Origin: Chlorophyllum brunneum
Taxonomy: Eukaryota > Basidiomycota > Agaricomycetes > Agaricales > Agaricaceae
DNA length: 64,000 nucleotides
Direction: 5' to 3'
Assembly (NCBI GenBank): GCA_963576785.1
Contig: OY756149.1
Coordinates: 2,046,001-2,110,000 of the forward strand
Shown: positions 33,803 through 44,676 of the stretch, in pieces
Position numbering within the stretch: the stretch's first letter is position 1
How the letters are laid out: every line of letters starts with the position of its first letter
The notes under the pieces: model-generated
Seen by the model: the letters and a program-made list of their open reading frames with translations, nothing else
Database searches by the model: none
What the model was told of the DNA's origin: nothing
Program-made: the position numbers and the translations under genes

Positions 33803-36225
33803 ATGAGCACGCTGCTCACCGACACTGCGCTCGACATTGACCAGTTCCTCAACACAGACCTCTTTGCACACACACACTCCTCTCCACAAAGCATCTCCTC
33901 CTCACCCTCCTCGCCCGAACACACCCTCCTCACTCCCCCGCCCTCCTTTCACGACCCCGCAGCCGATGCCTTTTCTCTCTTTGACGACGATCTCAAGGGC
34001 ATCGACTCTCTGAATCCCTCGCCGTTTGACTATCTCGGCGTGGGCTCTTCCTCGCTCGATCACTCCATGAGTGGCTACCCCATGGACCTCGGTTACGGCT
34101 CTCTCACTGGGATGGCTGGGCTCAGCATGAACATGGGTCTCAACATGCCCATCGCACCCATCCTCGAACAAGAAGACGCTCTTCCCCAAATGGCCATCGA
34201 TCCCCAGCTCGTTGGCACGCCCGCCTCAACTGCCCCCATCAGCGATTTCGACGACGACGAACATGATGGCGACGATGAGAAGAGCAATCCCAGCGTTGTT
34301 ACCTCTCCTGCTGCGTCTTCTCCCAAGGGCGAGGACCGTGAGAGGTTGACATTTACCATCGCGCCCATCAAGGTTGGTGGACACGGCAAAGCACGCAGGG
34401 GGACCGTTCAGAGCGGTGGCGTCGTCAAGAAATCTTCACTCCAGCGCGACAAGGAAAACATCATCTTCTCATCAAGCGCCCACAACGCGGCGTTGGCAAC
34501 TTCTTCCCCCTCTCCCTCTCCCTCCCCTGCTACACCCCAATCCTCCTCCGCTATCACCCCAAAGGGTCTACCCAAACCCCCTACCATCCTCAAAGCCTCC
34601 GCTTCCAAAAAAGGAAAACCCATCAAGGATGATGTTGAGGATGAGGACGACGATGATGTTCCACAAGATTGGCGACCTTCCCCAGAGGTCTTTGCTAAAA
34701 TGACTAGCAAAGAGAAACGTCAACTTCGTAACAAGATCAGTGCCAGAAACTTCCGCGTCAGGCGTAAAGGTGCGATCTACCCTTTTTTGTACATCTTCCT
34801 TCAACTAACAAAATCATAGAATACATTTCGACGCTTGAAGGAGATATAGCTGAACGAGATCGCTTGTTGGATGCTATACGATCTGAACTTGGATCCACTC
34901 AATCGGAGAATTTGGCGCTGAGGCAAGAAATTGCGAGTTTGAAAAAGGTTTTGTTGGACGGCAGGGGTACTGCCGACTTACCTTCTCTCAATCTTCCTCC
35001 TCCTGCTCCTCTCCCCGTCGGCGGATTGGCCGCACCCATCACTACGACAACAACACCCAATACCGAAACGATGGCTCCTTCACCGCCAACGACGCCCCAA
35101 CCCCATCAACAAACCAACGCAACTACTTCCACCGCCAACAATCCTTTCGCGCCCAACACACAAAAAGATCTTCCATCATCTCCCTTGCCACGAAACGGTG
35201 GTGCGTTCTGGGGTGGTCAACACCATCAATCGCTTATTGGTGGTCTCGGTGGTGGTATTACGCCCGTGCATACTGCGTTGGTGCCGGAGATTAATGTCGG
35301 ATTGTGGGGGATGAGTAACAAGAAGTCCTTGGTTGGGGATAATAGAGAGGGGATGAACATTAATCCGTTGATGAATTTAATTGGAAGCAGCGAGCGGAAG
35401 AAGGATGAAGAGAGGACGATGATTACACCGGCGTTGAATGGATTCGAAGCGTTTGCCGATGCCAACTTGTTTACTATGAAATCACTTGATGCGTATGTCT
35501 TCTTTTATCTCACCTTTTTATTTTTACTGATCGTATGCGTCAGATATCGGATGCAACTTTGGGGCAAGATGGCAGCACAACATCATGCCCAGCAATATAT
35601 CCAACAACAACAACAACAACAGGCGCAACAACAGAATTCGGCTCCTGGACTTACGGGACATGCATCAGGTCTTCGTCCTGCGTACTTCAAAGCTTCCTCG
35701 TCGACGGGACCACTTGCCGCTTTACTTTCTGGGAAAAACGCATCGACGACGGGACTTGTTACGCCACCTGCTTCGCCGAGAATGGGCGCTCAACAAAGTT
35801 CTTCTTTGAAGTCTTCGATTGCTGCGCAGAAGGAGAAGGAGAGAGAAGCGCAAGCTGCCATGTTGGCTGTTGTTGCTTCGCAAACTTTGTTCAAAAAGTT
35901 GGGGAATGCGTTTTGGGATGCGTTTTCTGGATCTTCTTCTTCGCCTCATCCTTCTACATCGACGACGACGAATAGGAATTGGGATGCGGAGAAGGTGAGG
36001 AAAGTGTTGGAAGGGAAGGCGGTGGTTACGGTTGTTGATGTTGATCCTTTACCTTCCCCCTCTACCTCTTCCACTTCCACCTCGAATACGATGATGAAAG
36101 GATGTGGGGGTGAGACGAGAAAGAGATGTGAAGATGTGAAATGTTGTGTTGGTGAGATTTTGGAGGAGAGTATGAGGAGTTTGACGTTGGGTAAAGGGAA
36201 TAGTGGTGGTGTCAAGAAACCCTGA
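33803..36225 (+). CDS. bZIP transcription factor, 773 aa
   Basis: Exons 33803-34769, 34820-35492 and 35544-36225; introns are 50 and 51 nt. The basic region reads KRQLRNKISARNFRVRRKEY with the invariant Asn310-x7-Arg318 spacing. Intron 1 splits it from the leucine-zipper helix (ISTLEGDIAERDRLLDAIRS, continuing through NLALRQEIASLKKVLL). The N-terminal half is acidic/Ser-rich (DFDDDEHDGDDE, DDVEDEDDDDVPQDW), as in activation domains. After the zipper come Pro/Thr-rich linkers, a polyglutamine stretch (near 35600-35635) and a conserved-looking helix (SQTLFKKLGNAFWDAFSG). The first ATG in the frame is 33803. It resembles basidiomycete bZIPs with NKISARNFRVRRK basic regions; no ortholog is named. 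Confidence 0.92.
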
Positions 36226-36500
36226 TGGTAGTTGCATTGTTTCCTTGTTTTGGCATTGGGATACGTATAGTATACACATGTTGGTTTTGAGATATATCGT
36301 TGTTTTGTTGTGCACTTTTTCTTTTTTTTGTAGTTTTTCTTTGTGTCATATAGCTCGAGTTTGAGAAAAGTCCCCTTCCCCCCCGCTTTTTTTTTGTGTT
36401 TTAGTTAGTTGTAATACCGAGGGTGAGGGTGAGTAGAGAGGAATAATAGATTGTGAAATTTTGTTTTGCTTAGTGGGGCTTGGCGGCAAGACTCCTATTA

Positions 36501-36545
36501 TCACTCATCGATGATCAGTTGTCGGTGCTCGTGACGCCTGGATCG
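36501..36545. repeat. Second partial copy of the fungalysin exon junction
   Basis: About 45 bp (CACTCATCGATGATCAGTTG through GCTCGTGACGCCTGGAT) repeat the intron/exon junction found at 36764-36808, in the same orientation with a few mismatches. It abuts the left end of the inverted arm. Confidence 0.65.
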
Positions 36546-36932
36546 AAAGGGCGAACAGAATTACACGGTTATGCTTAGTCCTTTCCTAGGACTACTAAAA
36601 TGCCTTGATTAACTAGGAATGTGGGATAGAATGTTTATGCTGCTTCTTGTTGACGCTTATTGGTGGTTAGCAGCAACCTTGTGAACGGGATCAGAAGGAA
36701 ATGAAATGTTGCTTTTTGATTGATGCTGTGGTTCTCTAACTAACCCCACGTGTATGTTTCTCTCGCTCATCGATGTCCAGTTGTCAGCGCTCGTGACGCC
36801 TGGATTCAGGCTGACGCTAATCGTTACAAGGGGGCGAACAAGTGCTTATTGTGGAAAGTCTTTGCCAGTAGAGGACTGGGGGTGGATGCAGCAAACTACG
36901 TGGATTCAAGCACGGTCCCGGATAGTTATTAA
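36541..36932 (+). pseudogene. 3' fragment of a fungalysin gene in the left arm
   Basis: Matches the last two exons and adjoining introns of the intact fungalysin gene (59033-61666), plus the end of the exon before. The terminal exon is still readable ([20 protein letters not shown] to DSSTVPDSY). The upstream exon (positions 36630-36745) has indels and no longer reads. No catalytic residues are present. The final residues are DSY where the intact gene has DGC. Confidence 0.85.
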
Positions 36933-37024
36933 CGTGCATTCAAAATGTGTATAGTTTTCGTCTACAATATTTCTGTCTTGCTTGAAAAAATATTACAAAG
37001 CAAGATTTGAAAGTATTCAATAAC

Positions 37025-39012
37025 TCATATCCCCGTGATTTGGGTGCGGGGAGGTGTGGTTACCTCATACTGCAAGAAAAGATCGATCTTGCCTTGAGCT
37101 GGAACAGAGCAGATCCAATTGAATTTCCCATCTTTCCCGAGCGACTCAACATTCATGTCAGGCTCGTCAGCCCCATTCCATTGTGCAAAAATACCAGAAG
37201 ATATCTTGAGTTTCTCAGGAACCCTGATCTCACCAGAAGTCGATTCCTTGAGAATATCTACGAGTGCGGGGTTGATATTCTTAACCGTGATGAGGGAATC
37301 GTCCGAGACGGGGAATTGATCTGTAACCTTGAGATCGTCGATCACAGTCGTTTTCGTATTGAAAACAGTGATTCTTTGGGTGTAGACCTGGGTGGTTGTC
37401 TTGTTGTAGAACCCGGTACGCGTGGTTTTCCTGATGCGAGGATGGTATGTCACTCGGACGGAGGGGTCGAGTCTATGTAGAAGAGAATCTTAAGGTCTAG
37501 CCTGAGTGATGAAGGAGGAGAACACAAACCCGAGAGGACAATCGAAACTTTCTTCAGGGCTAACGGGAGGAATATTGGTGCGTGCGATGAAACTGCCATT
37601 TACATATATGCTCCCTTGGCCACTCAGCAACGTGTACTCGGACGCATTCTTGATTTTACCCTATTGGAAAGTTCGGATCGAGTTTAGTGATCAAAAGGTA
37701 GAACAGTCGAAACGACTTGCGTTTAGATGGGTCTTGGCTTCCCTTTTTGGTATAGTTATCCAGCGCATCTTTGCGTCTAGGTTCAACTTTGTTATCGTGA
37801 CATTGTGTACGGCGCCATCGGAAGGGATGTCGATTTTCCCCGGCACCGTAAAGGTGGCTGAGATATTGCCCTTTGAGCTCACATGGGTTGTTAGTAGTTC
37901 CATATCCAAAGTTCCTCCCGTGAGGCTCCCGCTTTGGAGCATGGATCGCGCTGAACTTGGATGTATAGCCGACATGCGCATGCGTGACATAGAATGGCTG
38001 TTGCCCTTCGGGTGTACAATAGGCATCGGCCGATGAACAGAGATTGTCCAAGGAGAGAGCTGAGGTAGTCCAGCACCAAATGTCGGTTCTGCCGTTTCGA
38101 GAATCAGATCTACATCTCTCCAGTCCTGCAAGAAGGGATATGAGACACAACCAAGCCAAAAGAAAAAAGACGTGAAACGACTCACTTCACCCGTGGTTTG
38201 TGTGATTGACGCTTTATACGTTAATTCAACTTGCTTCTCCTTCGCGTGCATGTCTACCCGAATGTCGTACAGAGCATTCCAACGTGCTCTGTGTACAGCT
38301 ATGGACGCGATTAGCAGTGTCGAGAAGATCTTGAAGAATAACGAACCGTAGATGAGCCTGATTTCCACCTCACCCTCAGCATCCGCGAAAATACTGACGC
38401 TCGCCTTCATTCTAAGATTCTGGTCGTCCATAGGGCCAGTAAGCTTTTTCTTTTCTGCATTGATCTCAATGTCGAGCCTTTCCAATTCGTCGTGTAGCTC
38501 ATTGGCCTCGTTATCCAACGCCTCCCCTGTAGTTTGGTAGTTCTTCACAATATTCGCGACTTCGGAAACACCAACATCTTTCACGTTGAGTGTGCCAAGG
38601 TAAGTCTCTAGTGATTTTATAGCGAGGGAGCACCTCTCCACTGCCTGTTCAGTTTTCTTCTTTTTCCGCAACAGCTGCTCGAGCTGGTCTGATTGGGTTG
38701 GTCTCGTGGAGGGTGGGATAGACGAAATTGTCACGTCATGGATGGTTGCATTCCCGGTGCCTTCAACTCTATCCCAAGGTCAGCATGCATGACAAGACGG
38801 TTTGGAAAACTGGTGTACTTCAATGAGTCCTTGTCAAGAGCGTTGGGCAGTCCACTGATGTTGATGTGGTTGAGTCCAACTTTGACATTGAACCTGAAGA
38901 GGCGTGTGACCTCCGCACGCGACGAATAGAGGCTGACGCGTGTGATATGGCTGTCTTTTACCGAGACGAGGTCCACGGAATGAGGCTCAAAGGGTGGGGG
39001 GTTGCTAGACAT
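37025..39012 (-). CDS. DUF4140/DUF4139 (MuiA-like) protein, copy 1, 570 aa
   Basis: Exons 39012-38819, 38768-38347, 38298-38186, 38125-37721, 37660-37530 and 37472-37025 form one open frame. The N-terminal DUF4140-like part (ITRVSLYSSRAEVTRLFRF, HINISGLPNALDKDSL, then IHDVTISSIPP) precedes a long coiled coil (residues about 95-190, DQLEQLLRKKKKTEQAVERC and LERLDIEINAEKKKL). The C-terminal DUF4139 part follows (NALYDIRVDMHAKEKQVELT, IPSDGAVHNVTITKLNLDA, TYHPRIRKTTRTGFYNKTTT). Intron 4 (37720-37661) uses a GCAAGT donor, so it is a GC-AG intron. The family is named after bacterial mucoidy inhibitor A; its fungal role is not established. There is no signal peptide. The gene is near-identical to the copy at 56951-58933 except for a divergent patch in exon 4. 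Confidence 0.92.
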
Positions 39013-39659
39013 ATTGCAGATGATACAGGTTCAGAGTGGGGTTCTGCTGTTCCTTAACACCTTTTTATACAACATACTTGCTGTGGTCTGGGTAGATCAC
39101 CTGTCAGTCGTTGTCAATTTAGGTAAATTCTTATGAGCCTCGTGGCAGTGCCTCGTTCGAAGTCTTTCTCCTACGCAGGTAGCCCTAGCATAAGTTTAAA
39201 CTACACTCACTGGAGAATTGGGGAAGAGGAGAGACAGAGTTAGGAAACCAGTAATCTAAGAGTATAATGTGAAATTTAAAAGTGTTGGGAAGACAAACGC
39301 GCGTCGATGCCCAGAATGCAAGGCGTCGTCGTCAAATACTATGAATCATATCAACTACTAACTACCCCATTGTCGTTCACCTTTCCTAAAATTACTGTTT
39401 CTATTATGTGATTCAGTAGTTGACGAGGGTGCGTCACCTATGATTGTGTAGGAGTGTAGTCAGCTTAATTTTACATGTGTCATTTACTGTACATAAGATG
39501 GAATTATAGACTGAATGGATACGAAAAACAGCTTTAGCGTCGCGTTCACTTTCTGCCTCAACCCACCAGGAATTCGCTTCCCGAACTCCTTCGTGTGGGT
39601 CGGGTCGGGTCTTGAATATTTAAATTAGCCTGTGTTCACACACAATTAACATTGCCGAG

Positions 39660-39765
39660 TGGGGTGCATGCCAAGTCGCTTTTTCGAAGGAACTTACTCG
39701 GGTGACGGGGGTGAAAGAATAAGATGACTTTCTCACTCTTTCCACCCAATGACTCATCTTCTTGA
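39660..39765 (+). promoter_or_regulatory. GST-1 upstream element with a TGACTCA site
   Basis: GGTGCATGCCAAGTCGCTTT (39664-39683) and TGACTCATCTTCTT (from 39750) both recur upstream of GST-2 in the same order. TGACTCA is the classical AP-1/Gcn4-type bZIP site. It lies about 290 bp before the GST-1 ATG. Apart from the minisatellite, the rest of 39129-40045 shows nothing else recognisable. Confidence 0.5.
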
Positions 39766-39807
39766 ACGACAATGGAAGAGGCGTCTCAGGCTTAATGGTT
39801 CTAGTAC

Positions 39808-39935
39808 TCGATAGATTGATACATAGGTGTTCTTGATTGATATGTAGTCCTACCCGAGTGATATGTACATGTTCTTGATTGATATGTGGTTATTCTCGAG
39901 TGATATGTACACGCTTCGTTGATTGAAATGTAGAT
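39808..39935. repeat. Degenerate minisatellite upstream of GST-1
   Basis: About four imperfect units of roughly 30-35 bp share the core TTGATTGATATGT / GAGTGATATGTACA. GST-2 has only a single related stretch at the comparable place. Confidence 0.6.
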
Positions 39936-40045
39936 GTTCTATATGTCTTTGAGAAGACGTTTTAAGTGTATTTATGGGATTCGTGAGTATGTGGGTATAT
40001 ATAGGGGTCTGGGATGGGGGTCGTTTTGTCTCATTCTTGCCAGAG

Positions 40046-41059
40046 ATGACTCAACGAATTGTGCTTTACGCTGCCAAGGTATGTTACTAGTATATAATAT
40101 TTATATATCTCAGAAAGACTCACCCGTGTGTTGATCGCTGTAGCTTTGCCCATTTGCTCATCGAGTAAGTAAAAAAAGTATTCAACAGTGAAGTTTTGGT
40201 TTTTGGTTTTTTAATATTTTTTGTGGTTGTAGGTTGAGATTACGTTGAAAGAATCTCTTCTTAAATACGAACGCTGTGAAGTTGATTTTTGGGAGAAACC
40301 AGAATGGTATGTTAAGAAAGTTAATCCAGGAGGAAAAGTACGTGTTTTCTTCGTTTTCTACTCCCAAACACTATAGACCCTAATAATAATAAATATATAA
40401 TAGGTCCCAGCTATCGCGTATGGTGGTCCATTAAAAATCCCACATGAAGATCCATCTCCAGAATCAACAAAGCTCGCCGAATCACTCGTTATAGTTGAAT
40501 TCATCAATGATCTGTCCATGGCAGCCGGAGGCAAATCACTCTATCCCTCCGATCCACTTCTCAGAGCAAAAGCCCGTCTCTTCATCGAATCAATCTCTGG
40601 TCAACTCGTTTCCGCATTTTTCAACGTCTGCATTCGCGGTGAAAATCCTCAATTGATTATCACTGCCATTGAAACATTGCAGAATTTACTTCCGGATCAA
40701 GGAGCTTATGCGATGGGGAAGGAATGGTCGATTGTAGATGCGGTTATTGTACCACTTTTGGTTAGGATGGAGATTGCGTTGGAGAATGATTTGGGGGCAT
40801 ATGATGAGGGTTTGGGGAAGAAGACTTGGGATGAGATTATGCAAAGTCCGAAGTTTGAGAAGCTTAGGAAGTATTATAGTGGGAATAAGGAGAGGAAGAG
40901 CTTTAAAGATACGCTTGATGCGGTATGTATTGGATTTAATTTTTTTTGGTGTTGTTGGGCTGATGGGTTCTTTTTTATTTTTTTTAGGAATTTGTGTTGA
41001 ATGAGTTCAAGACTCGGTACCCTCCGCTGAGGACTAAACGTCTTGAGACGAAGGCATGA
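40046..41059 (+). CDS. Glutathione S-transferase, omega class-like, copy 1, 249 aa
   Basis: Exons 40046-40078, 40144-40164 (21 nt), 40233-40337, 40404-40922 and 40988-41059, all in frame. The thioredoxin-fold N-terminus reads MTQRIVLYAAKLCPFAHR. Cys13 in CPF is the catalytic cysteine expected for omega-type GSTs, which favour thiol-transferase, dehydroascorbate reductase or deglutathionylation reactions. NPGGKVPAIAYGG supplies the cis-Pro glutathione site (Val-Pro), and an acidic ESTKLAESLVIVEFIND corresponds to the E-S glutathione-binding motif. The C-terminal all-alpha domain includes GKEWSIVDAVIVPLLVR. The product is presumably cytosolic. A tandem duplicate lies about 1.2 kb downstream. 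The catalytic Cys sits on its own 7-codon exon in both copies. Confidence 0.93.
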
Positions 41060-41234
41060 TTGGACTGAATCAATGTTTTTAGTATTCTCTCTGTTAGCTT
41101 GAAATATCTCAGCGTATCCCTGTGACTATGAATGTCTCGAACGACTACACCGATATATGACTGGATGTAATTCGTTCGCTATGCTCGTCGACCGATGCCT
41201 AGTGTTCAGAGGAGCCTGCGCGCGTCCAGCATGT

Positions 41235-41575
41235 TCCTCAAGCTCTTCTATTGTCACAGTAAACTTGATTGCCAAGAACATGAGAATGTGAATTTGTGTC
41301 CTGCTTTGGGTCAATACGGGTACAGGGAGGGTAGAAACACAGGAGCTCGAATGAAGCTCGTAATAGTGCATGCTCCACCAGCAGCGATCATCAGCTGTTT
41401 CAACGGAAGCTGGTACTCTGCACCCTTTCCTGTAAGTACCTTGATCAGGTTTTATGGTCCACGGTACGCAAGGAAGGGTGGGGCGACGGGTGCGGGTAAA
41501 CCCTCAATACGTGCGAAGGTAGACGTTAGACAGACCAGGCCACGAAAGCCCTCGTGGTTCCACGTCCCGTAGGTG
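41235..41575 (-). pseudogene. Relic of the ornithine-type mitochondrial carrier
   Basis: Reverse-strand homology to the intact carrier at 43432-44676. It keeps the GLPAPVA-type start and the MIAAGGA segment of exon 3 and a little of exon 2. The sequence corresponding to the 670-nt last exon is missing: the 3' flank (near 41240-41280) joins directly to the end of intron 3. The frame is broken. It occupies the same place relative to GST-1 as the intact carrier does relative to GST-2. Confidence 0.8.
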
Positions 41576-41942
41576 GTATTGCATTGTAGGTTTTGATATT
41601 GGGTTTGGGTTTGCATATACACACACACACATTGGTTTTTGGTTTTGATATCATTGATATGCGTACACGCTCACTTTTATAGTCTCGTCATCCCCCTTCG
41701 CTCGAGTGTCGTGTTTCGCGAATAGTTCTCGTTTCTTTTCTCTTTTCTTCCTCTTTGGTTCTTTTTAATACCTACTACATTGTGAGATTGCAAAGTTGGG
41801 CAGTACCCTCTCTAGGGAGAATAATAAAACACATTTTTTGTAGATTTCCTTTTCGTTTTGGTAGCTAGTAAAGTAGGATTTTTGTTTTTTATGAATGAAT
41901 GATGTGATGTATAGATGAATTTAGTTGAGGTACTCCCGAGTT

Positions 41943-42036
41943 CGGTGCATGCCAAGTCGCTTTTTGTTATTTTCCGGGGCCGACTCGGAGTAGGGCGAGG
42001 GGATGAAAGAACTCCCCATCTCTGACTCATCTTCTT
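41943..42036 (+). promoter_or_regulatory. GST-2 upstream element with a TGACTCA site
   Basis: Carries the same GGTGCATGCCAAGTCGCTTT word as GST-1, and TGACTCA at 42023-42029, about 215 bp before the ATG. A further shared word, GGTTCTAGTACTC, follows in both promoters. The remaining DNA between 41576 and 42241 holds a CA microsatellite near 41617-41631 and no gene. Confidence 0.5.
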
Positions 42037-42241
42037 TAGCAGGCTGCGCCCCAAAGAAATCATGAGGATAGGTGGCCCGGGGTGAATGTAGATGGCGCAA
42101 TGGTTCTAGTACTCAATAGACTGATAGGAGATTGTTCTCGGCCCTTGGGGGGACGTTTATGGTATTCGTGAGCATGTGAGTTGTAAACTTGTGCATATAT
42201 ATAAAGGGTCTTGGATTTTGAAACATTCTTCATTCTCTAAC

Positions 42242-43216
42242 ATGTCTGAACGAATTGTACTTTACGCTGCAAAGGTCAGTCACTGGCATTTACTTACTAC
42301 TATCTACGCTCTATCTACGCGGAAAAGCTGACTATGCCTGTGTAGCTTTGTCCATTTGCTCATCGGGTGAGTATTTCGTGGGATGTGAAGATGGTATTAT
42401 TATATTTTGCATAGGTCGAGATTACGTTAAGAGAATCTGGACTTGAATATGAGCGATGTGAAGTTGATTTTTGGGAGAAGCCAGATTGGTATGTCAAGGG
42501 AATTAATCCTGGGGGCAAGGTATATATCCATTTGCTCTTCGAGTTCAAAAATTAAAAACACTTTTTCACTGTAATAGGTCCCATCTATCACATACGGTGG
42601 ACCAAAAACACCACACGAAAATCCGTCCCCAGAGTCAACAAAACTCTCTGAATCACTTGTCCTAGTCGAATTCATCAACGACCTCTCCACAGCAGCACAC
42701 AAACCACTTCTTCCACTCGATCCACTACTCAAAGCAAAAGCCCGTTTCTTCATCGAATCAATTTCCTCCCAACTCGTTCCCGCATTCTTCAACGTCTGCC
42801 TTCGCGGAGAAAATCCTCAAACAATCGTTTCCGCTATTGAACTATTACAGAATTTACTTCCTCCTCAAGGATCTTACGCTTTGGGGAATGAATGGTCGAT
42901 TGCGGATGCAGCTGTTGTACCTGTTTTGGTGAGGGCGGAGATTGCGTTGAAGAATGATTTGGGAGCTTATGATGAAGGTTTGGGGAAGAAAGCTTGGGAT
43001 GAGGTTATGGATAGTCCCAAGTTTGAGAAGTTTAGGAAGTATTATAATGAGAACAAGGAGAGGAAGAGTTTTAAAGATACGCTTGATTCGGTATGTTATG
43101 GATTTTTCTTTATTGTTTGTTATTGGGTTGACGGGTTTCTTTAGGAATTTGTGTTGGATAATTTCAAGACTCGGTACCCGCCGCTCAGGGCTAAGCGCCT
43201 TGAGACGAAGGCGTGA
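42242..43216 (+). CDS. Glutathione S-transferase, omega class-like, copy 2, 247 aa
   Basis: Exons 42242-42274, 42346-42366, 42415-42519, 42578-43090 and 43145-43216 are at the same intron positions as GST-1. The protein starts MSERIVLYAAKLCPFAHRVE, keeping the catalytic Cys13 and NPGGKVPSITYGG. Relative to copy 1 it has changes mainly in the linker after PHENPSPEST and in the helical domain (GNEWSIADAAVVPVLVRAEI). It is two residues shorter. Divergence is clearly greater than between the two DUF4139 copies, so the GST duplication is older. The gene is intact. Confidence 0.93.
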
Positions 43217-43431
43217 TTGGATTAAATATGTAAATCAATGTTATTAGTACTCTACACCGAAGTATGATTGAATGTAAATGCATTTTCATGTTCGTCGACA
43301 GACCGCTAGTAGTCAGCGAACAGTATACTCCTCAAACGTCTCCTATTATCACAGTAAACTTGATTGCCAAGAATATTGTATATTAGCCAAGAGGTATTGT
43401 GCGAATATGAATACAATTCTAAGCCACATCA

Positions 43432-44676
43432 TCATCCGAAATACTTTGTCAGTCCGTCAAACGTCAAGAAAATAATCGCACTACTCGGTATCGATCTTGC
43501 AACTGTAATCCCGCAACCTGCATACAAACCCTTGATACCACCTTTCCCATACATCTCTCTAAACGTACCCCAAAACGTCGGCTTTGGTCCTCCGTTAACC
43601 CGTCCACTTATCGGTCTCAATTCCTCTTCAGTCTGTATAGCACTCTTCACTGTATCGGCTGGGAATAGAACCAAGTTGAACATCCCACCAGCAAATGCTC
43701 CAGATACAGCTGACTCCCACGCTTTGAGTTCTTTCATATGGGATCTGACAGATGCAGAATCGGTGGGGAGACCTTGATCGCGCAAACGCTTATGGACGAG
43801 GAGGTTAGCGACGTATTCTTTTGTGCCGAACCATGCTGCGCCGCCTCCAGTTTCTCGGATAAGTGTGCCCGTTTGACCAAGCCAGAGACCACGAATTCCA
43901 GTCGTGCGAAGGATCGAAGTGAGGACTGCGATGGGTCCTGGTGGTTTAGGGACGGCAGGGGAGGTATTAGGTGGTATAGATGAGGGAATTACGCCAGCAG
44001 CTGTTACTGTTGCCGCGACGACTCCAGTATGTACGGGTGAGGATTGCGCGACGACCAACTGCTGGACTTGCATTTTACACTTTATTAGCTCTATTGGTGT
44101 CCTGCCTTGGGTCAATACGGGTACGGGGCATGTGGAAACGGGAGAGCTCACAGAATGAAGCTCGTAATGGTGCCTGCTCCACCAGCGGCGATCATCAGTT
44201 GTCCTAACGGAAGCTGGTATTCGGCATCCTTTCCCGTAATAACCTTAATCAGGTTTTGTAATTCACGGTACGCAAGGAAGAGTGAAGCATTCTCCGCTGT
44301 GGCACCTGCAACAGGTGCTGGCAAACCCTAAATACGTTCATGTGAGCAAGTGTACAAAGGCAGAAGCTAGGCAGACCCGCTCACGCGATACAGGCCACGA
44401 AAGCCCTCGTGTTTCCACGTTTTGTATAAGCAATCTAGTGGCCCATTGAATCTGGCTGTGGTGTCCAACACCTGGGCCTGCAACCGGACCTTTGTTAGGT
44501 CGAAGGGATGCTCGAAGACTTTCGACACCATCCCCGCAATCTGTCCGTGTGTTGGCAAGTTGAGTAAATGTTCGATAAGGCGAGAAAAAGAGACTCACAC
44601 CACCGAAAAGAATGTCCTTCGCGGCCTTCACTGTTCCTGATTCTCCAGCGATATTTCCATGATGCTCATTTCCCAT
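43432..44676 (-). CDS. Mitochondrial carrier, ornithine/arginine type (ARG11/arg-13/ORT1-like), 359 aa
   Basis: Exons 44676-44599, 44540-44385, 44327-44152 and 44101-43432; introns are 50-58 nt. All three carrier repeats have their signature: HPFDLTKVRLQ, TPIELIKCKMQ and FPADTVKSAIQ. The first repeat is preceded by DILFGGIAGMVSKVFE. The sequence GLPAPVAGATAENASLFLAY matches the ornithine-carrier branch, which exchanges matrix ornithine for cytosolic basic amino acids or protons. A Pro/Ala-rich insert (about residues 165-190) after the second signature is unusual. The gene is tail-to-tail with GST-2 (216 bp between stop codons). A truncated copy sits after GST-1. Confidence 0.92.

Larger units (their letters stand above)
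36541..39128. repeat. Left arm of a large inverted repeat
   Basis: This segment is the reverse complement of 56836-59480, nearly identical over the DUF4139 gene and more diverged over the fungalysin relic. It carries the whole DUF4139 gene, about 110 bp upstream of it, and the 3' end of a fungalysin gene. Ends were placed by eye and may be off by some tens of bases. Confidence 0.88.

Noticed and set aside
37506..38036. 176-codon frame antisense to DUF4139 copy 1 (and its twin at 57925-58452)
   Set aside because: It crosses introns of the real gene and exists in both arms only because the arms are duplicated.
41235..41575. Plus-strand 125-codon frame (41195-41572) as a gene
   Set aside because: It is the antisense shadow of the decayed carrier fragment.
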